Positions 1-4,003 of a DNA stretch of 7,805 bases are shown here, piece after piece. Positions within the stretch are counted from its first letter, which is position 1, and each line of letters opens with the position of its first letter. Origin of the DNA: an uncultured Shinella sp. (GTDB taxonomy: Bacteria; Pseudomonadota; Alphaproteobacteria; Rhizobiales; Rhizobiaceae); contig CAMLOC010000142.1 in assembly GCA_946481465.1 (NCBI GenBank), positions 1 through 7,805 of the forward strand. The letters are read 5' to 3'. Both the position numbers and the translations under genes were made by a program. The notes under the pieces are model-generated. The model was not told where the DNA came from. It searched no databases and saw nothing but the letters and a program-made list of their open reading frames with translations.

Positions 1-50
1 ACACCTATCTTTGAAATATGGCGTTGGGAATTCGACTGTGCGGCGCGGTC

Positions 51-180
51 CTGCTCCCCGGCGGGGAGAGGGTGCCCCGAGGGGTCGTTTGCGGGGGCGT
101 CGCGGTTGGAAGTCCTTGTTTTTTCTAGCCCCGGCACCCCCTCATCCGCCTGCCGGCACCTTCTCCCCGCTGGGGAGAAG
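51..180. repeat. Inverted pair of GC-rich hairpin repeats
   Basis: Bases 51-76 and 155-180 are inverted copies of a 26-base unit, with three mismatches when one is reverse-complemented. Each copy is itself a small hairpin; the right one reads TTCTCCCC-GC-GGGGAGAA (161-179, with one extra T in the loop). The wording around the right copy (CCCTCATCCGCCTGCCGGCACC) resembles the palindromic intergenic elements dispersed through Rhizobium/Sinorhizobium genomes, an assignment made from memory. The pair sits in about 280 bases with no convincing gene on either strand. It may act as an mRNA stabiliser or terminator for a gene just outside the window. Confidence 0.6.
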
Positions 181-284
181 GGAAGAGTGGCGGCGGTTTC
201 ATGTCCTATGCGATGGTGGGGGGCGGGCAGAGGGGGTATCATGCCGGCATTGCTCCCGCGGGCGCGAGCCTGTATGCCGCGTTC

Positions 285-656
285 ATGCGCCTTCGTTCCG
301 ATATCTTCGTTTCCGCCCTGATGCGCCGCGTCTTTTCCCGCGGCGATTTTGCGGCCGTCGAGGCGAAGGGGGCGGAGGAGGCGGGGGCGGTGTTCGTGCG
401 GCAGGTGTTCCGCGACGGTTCGGAAAGCCTCCATGCCCCGGCGCCGCAGAGCTTCTTCGAGGCCGAGGAGAGCGGGCTCAGGCGCTTCGAGACGCGGCTG
501 GAGCGGGTGGAAGCATCGGCGGTGGCCGAGGCGCTGGCGCGCGAACGGCGCTTCGACGGCGACCTCTGGGTGGTGTCGATCGAGACGGACGAGCTCGGCG
601 ACCTTATCGACTTTGCCGGGGCAGAGCCGAAGGACGACGGGTTCTTCCGGCGCTAG
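285..656 (+). CDS. DUF1491 family protein
   Basis: This 123-residue protein matches the alphaproteobacterial DUF1491 family as I remember it, beginning MRLRSDIFVSALMRRVF and carrying the conserved GAEEAGAVFVRQ (about residues 31-42) and APAPQSFF segments. The family has no established biochemical role; it is small, soluble, without a signal peptide or membrane span, and ends in an acidic tail with WVVSIETDEL. I chose the ATG at 285 because family members start at MRLRSD and the length fits. In-frame ATGs at 201 and 213 would add a Gly-rich leader unlike the family. No clear Shine-Dalgarno sequence precedes 285, so the start is less certain than the gene. It reads toward the microprotein at 762, about 105 bases away. 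Confidence 0.87.
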   Translation: MRLRSDIFVSALMRRVFSRGDFAAVEAKGAEEAGAVFVRQVFRDGSESLHAPAPQSFFEAEESGLRRFETRLERVEASAVAEALARERRFDGDLWVVSIETDELGDLIDFAGAEPKDDGFFRR

Positions 657-664
657 GACATTTC

Positions 665-697
665 CCCCGGCCTGTTCCCGCGGGAACATCGCCGGGG
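665..697. repeat. Long GC-rich palindrome after the DUF1491 gene
   Basis: The core TGTTCCCGCGGGAACA (673-688) is a perfect 16-bp palindrome. It is flanked by CCCCGGC (665-671) and GCCGGGG (691-697), which extend the dyad with a one-base against two-base asymmetry. It lies 8 bases after the DUF1491 stop. As RNA it would fold into a very stable hairpin, but no T-run follows, so it is not a classical intrinsic terminator. As DNA the symmetric core could be a dimeric regulator's operator for the downstream microprotein gene. Neither role can be settled from sequence alone. Confidence 0.6.
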
Positions 698-721
698 CCC
701 GGGGCATGGCAGAAGGGAGGC

Positions 722-741
722 ACACAGGCACTCGCCTGTGT
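722..741 (+). promoter_or_regulatory. Perfect 8-bp hairpin upstream of the microprotein RBS
   Basis: ACACAGGC (722-729) pairs perfectly with GCCTGTGT (734-741) around the loop ACTC. It ends 9 bases before the GGAG ribosome binding site at 751-754 of the 43-residue gene. It has no T-run, so termination is unlikely. It could stabilise the message or influence ribosome access, or be a short operator. Only the symmetry is directly seen. Confidence 0.45.
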
Positions 742-761
742 CGAACCCTCGGAGAAACGTC

Positions 762-893
762 ATGTTCATCGTGCTGCCCGCTCTTGCACTCTTGATTTCG
801 GGAATGTTCGTCGTGACCATGCTGGCCGCGCTCTCGGCCGAGCGCAACGAAGCCGCGGCGATCCGCGTGCCGGCCCGGCGCCGGATTTTCTGA
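762..893 (+). CDS. 43-residue single-span membrane microprotein
   Basis: This short gene encodes MFIVLPALALLISGMFVVTM followed by LAALSAERNEAAAIRVPARRRIF. Residues 2-24 form one hydrophobic membrane segment, and residues 27-43 are polar and basic at the end (RVPARRRIF), suggesting the tail lies in the cytoplasm by the positive-inside rule. GGAG at 751-754 lies 7 bases before the ATG, a well-placed ribosome binding site. No family is recognised. The span, the ribosome site and the GC-rich third positions support a real gene. It follows the DUF1491 gene and ends 9 bases before the convergent DUF2336 stop. It could be a small regulator or assembly partner of a membrane complex, but no function can be assigned. 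Confidence 0.65.
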   Translation: MFIVLPALALLISGMFVVTMLAALSAERNEAAAIRVPARRRIF

Positions 894-902
894 TAGAAAA
901 AC

Positions 903-1880
903 TCAGCCGGCGGCGCGGTGCCGTGCGGCTTCGGAGGACCTGCCATGGTGATCCTGCCCGTTCGACTGCGCGTCGTCGCCATTGGCCGCCTTCGGCAGGC
1001 CGTTGCCATTCGTGTAGCTGTCCGCCCGCTGCCAGCTTTCGACACGGTCGATCGCCTCGGCCGGGTCTAGCGCCGCAAGCAACGCCGCCGCGCCGCCTTC
1101 GGCCAGGTGCGGGTAGATCTTCGCCAATACGAACAGGCTGTCCTCCTCCGGCACGTCGAGCGCCAGCAGGGTCTCGGCAAGCTGCCGTCCCGATACGTCG
1201 AGAAGGATGCGCTCGGACAGCCACTGGCTGGAGCCGAGCGCGTCGGCGAGCGTGACGGCCAGCATGCCGGCCTCGCCCGCACGCGCAAAGCGCACGAACA
1301 GCGCCTGGTGGGCCTCGCTCGCCGGTTCGAGGCCGGCAGGGGCCTCGACCGCGGGCGTTGCGGCGCGCACCAGGGCGCGAAGTTCCTCGCGGATCTGTTC
1401 TTCCCGCTCCAGCCTTGCCGCTTCCTTCAGCGAGGCCGCGCGGTCCTCGCCGGCCCTGCGGCTGGCATGGTCCTGGTGGCTGGCGACCAGCGCCTCGACC
1501 ACGGCGGGCGAGAGGTCGTCGCGCCGGCCGATGGCGCGGGCATGTTCCGGCCCGGCGGCGCGCAGGATGCGCAGCAGCGTCTGGTCGGCGATGGCCCTGG
1601 AGCCCATGAGGAAGATGGCGGCGACGGCGATCGGCCGCGTGGCGATGAAGAGGGCGGTCTCGTCCGGCACCTGCGGGCAGCGCGAGAGCGCGGCGACGGC
1701 CTGCCGGCGGGCCTCCTCGGTGGAGGCCTCGTAGAGCGGCTCGAAGAGTTCAGCGAACTGGCGCAGATCCGAGCGCGAGGGAAAACGCAGGCTCTCGAAG
1801 CTGGAGACCGTGGCCATCAGCACGATGTCCTTCGCCCGCCCCGCCTGCGGTCTTTCCAGTTCGCGAAACCTGTCCGCCAC
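903..1880 (-). CDS. DUF2336 domain-containing protein
   Basis: This 325-residue, alanine-rich, helical protein matches rhizobial DUF2336 proteins, with the recognisable N-terminus RFRELERPQAGRAKDIVLMA and a long helical array (about residues 30-285) resembling HEAT-like repeats. The family is common in alphaproteobacteria and has no established function. A charged stretch (about residues 140-172, rich in Arg and Glu) looks like a coiled coil or linker between two helical halves. The last 35 residues are low-complexity and hydrophilic (Asn, Gly, Asp, His), probably disordered. The start is GTG at 1880, with no evident Shine-Dalgarno; an ATG at residue 22 follows an AAGGA-like stretch but would remove family-typical residues. 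A CtrA-like site lies about 75-90 bases upstream. No signal peptide or membrane span is seen. Confidence 0.87.
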   Translation of the reverse strand: MADRFRELERPQAGRAKDIVLMATVSSFESLRFPSRSDLRQFAELFEPLYEASTEEARRQAVAALSRCPQVPDETALFIATRPIAVAAIFLMGSRAIADQTLLRILRAAGPEHARAIGRRDDLSPAVVEALVASHQDHASRRAGEDRAASLKEAARLEREEQIREELRALVRAATPAVEAPAGLEPASEAHQALFVRFARAGEAGMLAVTLADALGSSQWLSERILLDVSGRQLAETLLALDVPEEDSLFVLAKIYPHLAEGGAAALLAALDPAEAIDRVESWQRADSYTNGNGLPKAANGDDAQSNGQDHHGRSSEAARHRAAG

Positions 1881-1955
1881 AAAACACCCGTCAAATCCCC
1901 GGAGCGGCAGCCCCTTGCCGCTTCCAAACCGTTCATGAAAAGTAGAGGAAAAGCG

Positions 1956-1971
1956 TTAGCGGACCGTTAAC
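1956..1971 (+). promoter_or_regulatory. CtrA-like site facing the DUF2336 gene
   Basis: TTAG-CGGACCG-TTAAC matches the CtrA consensus TTAA-N7-TTAAC at all but one base and with exact 7-base spacing. CtrA is the cell-cycle response regulator of alphaproteobacteria. The site lies about 75-90 bases upstream of the DUF2336 GTG start, a normal distance for promoter control. Binding is inferred from the match only. Confidence 0.4.
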
Positions 1972-2121
1972 CTTGCTCGCGCGGAAACCGCAATGTTTAC
2001 AAGGTAGTGTCGCCGGGGTTGCAGACGGGGCGCGTACCGTATCGGGGCAGGTGCCCGATTGCGTGCCCGCCGCCCGCCCTGTGCCGCAGGGAACAGCGCA
2101 CACGCGCTCTTCACGCTAGTG

Positions 2122-2137
2122 TTAACAGCATGTTAAC
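2122..2137 (+). promoter_or_regulatory. Full-consensus CtrA-like site
   Basis: TTAACAGCATGTTAAC fits TTAA-N7-TTAAC exactly; GTTAAC occurs twice, 11 bases apart. In a GC-rich genome such AT-rich half sites at this spacing are uncommon by chance. It could control the rightward transcript carrying the structured leader and the 62-residue gene at 2475, or act on both divergent genes together with the site at 1956. No promoter elements were confidently aligned to it. Confidence 0.5.
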
Positions 2138-2254
2138 CCGACAGTCGCTAGTTTTAGGGACATGGATCGGCTCGTCTATTGCGATGGACGTGTTATGATT
2201 CGATCATGTGAACGGTGGTTCCGTCGAAAGGCGCCCGCCGTTCCGCGAGGGAAA

Positions 2255-2418
2255 GGTGCGATGTTCCGGATGCCGGACGGTCGCCAGACACATTCCCGTG
2301 AAGGGGAAACTTCTGGTCCCGTATCGCCGTTTTCCACCCGTATGCGACTGGGGAGGCATCGATCTCATGTCGCGTCCGGGTGTGACGGAACCGGATGCAC
2401 CGGCCCGTGGAAACGGGC
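2255..2418 (+). promoter_or_regulatory. Hairpin-rich 5' leader of the small gene at 2475
   Basis: Several local stems can be drawn. One is GCGA/TCGC (2258-2261 with 2281-2284) enclosing GT-CCGG/CCGGAC (2263-2269 with 2273-2278, one bulged T). Another is TTCCC/GGGAA (2293-2297 with 2304-2308). The third is GCCCGT/ACGGGC (2403-2408 with 2413-2418), capped by a GGAA (GNRA) tetraloop. GGAAAC at 2305-2310 could alternatively pair with GTTTTCC at 2329-2335, so two folds compete. No known riboswitch class was recognised, and hairpins are common in GC-rich DNA. The call is a candidate structured leader only. Confidence 0.3.
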
Positions 2419-2474
2419 AGGGTGAGATTTGTAGGAGTGCTTCATCCGTCTCGATTCTTCTTTTGGAGGCGAGA

Positions 2475-2663
2475 ATGGCAGACGTGGTACGATTGAAGGA
2501 ATGGCTCGCGCGGACGCCGCGACGTGACACCATTCGCCGTGAGGCTCCGGCCCAGGTTCTTCTTTTCACCGGCGTGCGATACGAACGCCTGACGCCCGCC
2601 ATGCTGGCGGCCCGCAGCAAGGCGGCAAAGCAGGGCGCGCAGGACACCGCCCGCCGGCCCTGA
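2475..2663 (+). CDS. Small conserved-looking hypothetical protein (62 aa)
   Basis: The protein begins MADVVRLKEWLARTPRRDTI and contains QVLLFTGVRYERL (residues 27-39), a short hydrophobic strand followed by a charged segment, then a basic Ala/Arg/Lys tail. I recall similar 60-70-residue hypothetical proteins with an LFTGVRYER-like motif in rhizobia, but no function is known. It is basic, without a signal peptide or membrane span. The ATG at 2475 is chosen because TTGGAGG (2463-2469) is a strong ribosome binding site. The frame is open back to 2208, but that stretch encodes no recognisable protein and is better read as leader. A CtrA-like site and a hairpin-rich leader upstream suggest regulated expression. 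Confidence 0.75.
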   Translation: MADVVRLKEWLARTPRRDTIRREAPAQVLLFTGVRYERLTPAMLAARSKAAKQGAQDTARRP

Positions 2664-2672
2664 CTATCTTCC

Positions 2673-2697
2673 GGTCGCTGCGCGTGGTGCGGCGACC
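2673..2697 (+). terminator. Possible terminator hairpin after the small gene
   Basis: GGTCGC (2673-2678) pairs with GCGACC (2692-2697) over a 13-base loop, starting 9 bases after the stop codon at 2663. It is followed by TCTCCTCC rather than a T-run, so it is at best a weak intrinsic terminator. The larger repeat at 2705 may share or dominate this role. Confidence 0.3.
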
Positions 2698-2704
2698 TCT
2701 CCTC

Positions 2705-2781
2705 CGTCATGGCCGGGCTTCACCCGACCATCCACAGCAGCGCGTGCCGCGTGGACCCTCGGGTAAAGCCCGAGGATGACG
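2705..2781. repeat. 77-bp dispersed inverted-repeat element between convergent genes
   Basis: CGTCAT (2705-2710) and ATGACG (2776-2781) bound an imperfect inverted repeat. The left arm carries GGGCTTCACCCGACCATCCAC and the right arm GTGGACCCTCGGGTAAAGCCCGAGG, here each with small internal symmetries. The pattern CGTCATCCTCGGGCTTGACCCGAGGATCCA, in both orientations, is a familiar intergenic repeat in rhizobia and related alphaproteobacteria (recalled, not searched). The copy has diverged, chiefly in the left arm. Its place between the ends of the rightward gene at 2663 and the leftward operon at 2837 fits a role as a bidirectional terminator or mRNA 3'-end stabiliser. Confidence 0.7.
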
Positions 2782-2836
2782 ACAAAGGGCGAGGCGCCGC
2801 TGTCGCCAAACAAGGCTCTCCTCGGAGCGATCCTTC

Positions 2837-3388
2837 CTATTGTTCCGCCGCGAAGGGCTCGCAGCCCGCATCCGCCAGGAAGGCCGCAGCCGCTTCCTCC
2901 CGGCTCTGCGTCGGCACGAAGGTGCGCAGCACGGCATAGCCTTCCTCGCCGCGCATCTCCACCAGGATCGACTGTTCCAGCTCCGCCGGCACGGCCTTGC
3001 GGATGGCGATGAGCTGGATGGGCGTTGCGACCAGCGTGTCGAGCGCGCCGTTGACCGAGGTGCGGTCGTTCATGCTGAACACCTCGTTGGAGGCGCTGTC
3101 ATAGACGGCCAGCGACCAGAAGGGCACCTCGCCCTCGGCAAACAGCCGGATGGGCCCGGTGTCCACCGAAAAGGCGCAGACCGCCGTCTTCATCGCGGGG
3201 TCGTCGTTGATCGGGGCGAGCGTTTCGCCGCCGCTTGCCAGCGGGAAGAAGCGGTTCGCCTCGCCGAAGGCCTGGACGCGGGTATAGGCGTCGCGGCCGG
3301 TGAAGCTCGGCAGCGAGAGGATGATGACGATGTGCAGCAGCGCCGCCCCGACGAGGCCGATGGCGATGGCATAGAAGAGGCTACGCAT
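2837..3388 (-). CDS. DUF1254 domain-containing membrane-anchored protein
   Basis: This 183-residue protein starts MRSLFYAIAIGLVGAALLHI, and residues 4-26 form one N-terminal membrane span or uncleaved signal anchor. The remainder, with FTGRDAYTRV, NDDPAMKTAVCAFSVDTGP and VPFWSLAVYDS, matches the short rhizobial DUF1254 proteins I know. The domain would lie in the periplasm; its function is unknown. The ATG at 3388 overlaps the end of the DUF1214 gene by 8 bp (ATGCGTAG), and there is no strong ribosome site, so translation is probably coupled. An upstream in-frame start at 3424 would add 12 residues before the membrane span and is less likely. Two cysteines (in AVCAF and AGCEP) could form a periplasmic disulfide. 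Confidence 0.85.
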   Translation of the reverse strand: MRSLFYAIAIGLVGAALLHIVIILSLPSFTGRDAYTRVQAFGEANRFFPLASGGETLAPINDDPAMKTAVCAFSVDTGPIRLFAEGEVPFWSLAVYDSASNEVFSMNDRTSVNGALDTLVATPIQLIAIRKAVPAELEQSILVEMRGEEGYAVLRTFVPTQSREEAAAAFLADAGCEPFAAEQ

Positions 3389-3974
3389 CGGCACAATCCA
3401 GCCGCGTGATGCCGGGCATGGCAAGGTCGATGACGCCGGAACTGCCGGCCGTCGGCGTGTCGAGCAGCGTCATGACGAGAAGGAACGGCGCCTTGCCCTC
3501 CGGCACCGCCAGCCAGTTGCCCGGCGTCGCAGAAGAGGCGATGCGGATGGAGAAGGTGCTGTCGGCGCCGCGCAGCACCGACCAGGCGTTGAGGCCCGTG
3601 GGCAGGTCGGGGCGGGCGCCCTCCAGCGGATTGCCGTTGCGGTCGGCCGCATGCAGCGTCCAGAGCCGCGCCGGCGGCGTGATGCCGCGGATCTCGTAGC
3701 GGCAGTTCTCCACCAGCGTGCGGCTCTCGCTGTCGGTGGCGGCGGTGAAGGTCAGGCCCTCGGCGCCGCCGAGCAGCAGCTTGCCGTCCCGCGCCCGGTG
3801 CGCCTTTGCATAGGGGTCGGCGTCGACCGTCTGGGCGGCGGGAAAGGCGGTCCACGGCCCGAGCGCGATGGCGCCGAAGCCGACCGTCGCGCGCAGCGCG
3901 TAGATCGAGCTCAATATGCCGAGGCCGAAGGCGACGGCGAGCGCTGTGGCGATGACGAGGGGCGTGCGGAACAA
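3381..3974 (-). CDS. DUF1214 domain-containing membrane-anchored protein
   Basis: The 197-residue product begins FRTPLVIATALAVAFGLG after the start and has one N-terminal membrane span (about residues 5-27), followed by a presumed periplasmic domain. YEIRGITPPARLWTLHAADR and the following region with NPLEG and LPTGLNAWSVLR are typical of DUF1214 as remembered; the domain often occurs beside DUF1254, as here. Biochemical function is unknown. The start codon is TTG at 3974: an in-frame TGA lies 7 codons upstream and no ATG or GTG is available in between. It begins 30 bases after the penicillin-binding protein stop, so the two are almost certainly one transcript. Cysteines in ENCRYE and RLDCADA may pair. 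Confidence 0.86.
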   Translation of the reverse strand: MFRTPLVIATALAVAFGLGILSSIYALRATVGFGAIALGPWTAFPAAQTVDADPYAKAHRARDGKLLLGGAEGLTFTAATDSESRTLVENCRYEIRGITPPARLWTLHAADRNGNPLEGARPDLPTGLNAWSVLRGADSTFSIRIASSATPGNWLAVPEGKAPFLLVMTLLDTPTAGSSGVIDLAMPGITRLDCADA

Positions 3975-4003
3975 GGCGATCGACCGTTGGAATCAGGTTG
4001 CCG

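Larger units (their letters stand above)
1881..2474. other. Long intergenic region between divergent DUF2336 and small-protein genes
   Basis: These 594 bases contain no convincing gene. Supported content is two CtrA-like sites (1956-1971 and 2122-2137), a small hairpin (2041-2059, GGGC-AGGT-GCCC flanked by ATC/GAT with one bulged G), and a series of hairpins from about 2255 to 2418 that form a likely long 5' leader for the gene at 2475. Both neighbours point away from this gap, so it must hold both promoters. I could not place convincing -35/-10 pairs. Confidence 0.6.

Noticed and set aside
683..710. ECF sigma factor (RpoE-type) promoter starting at GGAAC in the palindrome
   Set aside because: There is no GTT at 16-17 bases downstream, so the -10 element is missing.
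875..889. Intrinsic terminator at CCGGCGCCGG followed by ATTTT at the end of the microprotein gene
   Set aside because: The palindrome has no room for a loop and lies within the coding sequence; the fold would be poor.
11..1255. 414-residue open frame on the + strand
   Set aside because: It is Arg/Pro-rich, spans unrelated intergenic DNA, and covers DUF1491 and the opposite-strand DUF2336 gene in other frames; a GC-rich shadow.
1107..1970. 287-residue + strand frame opposite DUF2336
   Set aside because: Composition is that of an antisense shadow, and the minus-strand protein is a recognisable family.
2007..2198. 63-residue + strand frame, with a hydrophobic end from the ATG at 2130
   Set aside because: It overlaps the CtrA-like site, has no ribosome site and starts inside the control region; no support for translation.
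2162..2425. 87-residue + strand frame in the leader
   Set aside because: No ribosome site, no recognisable content, and it overlaps the hairpin-rich leader in another frame from the small gene.
2208..2474. 89-residue N-terminal extension of the small gene at 2475
   Set aside because: The frame is open but encodes no recognisable sequence, and the strong GGAGG just before 2475 marks the real start. The stretch fits a leader RNA better.
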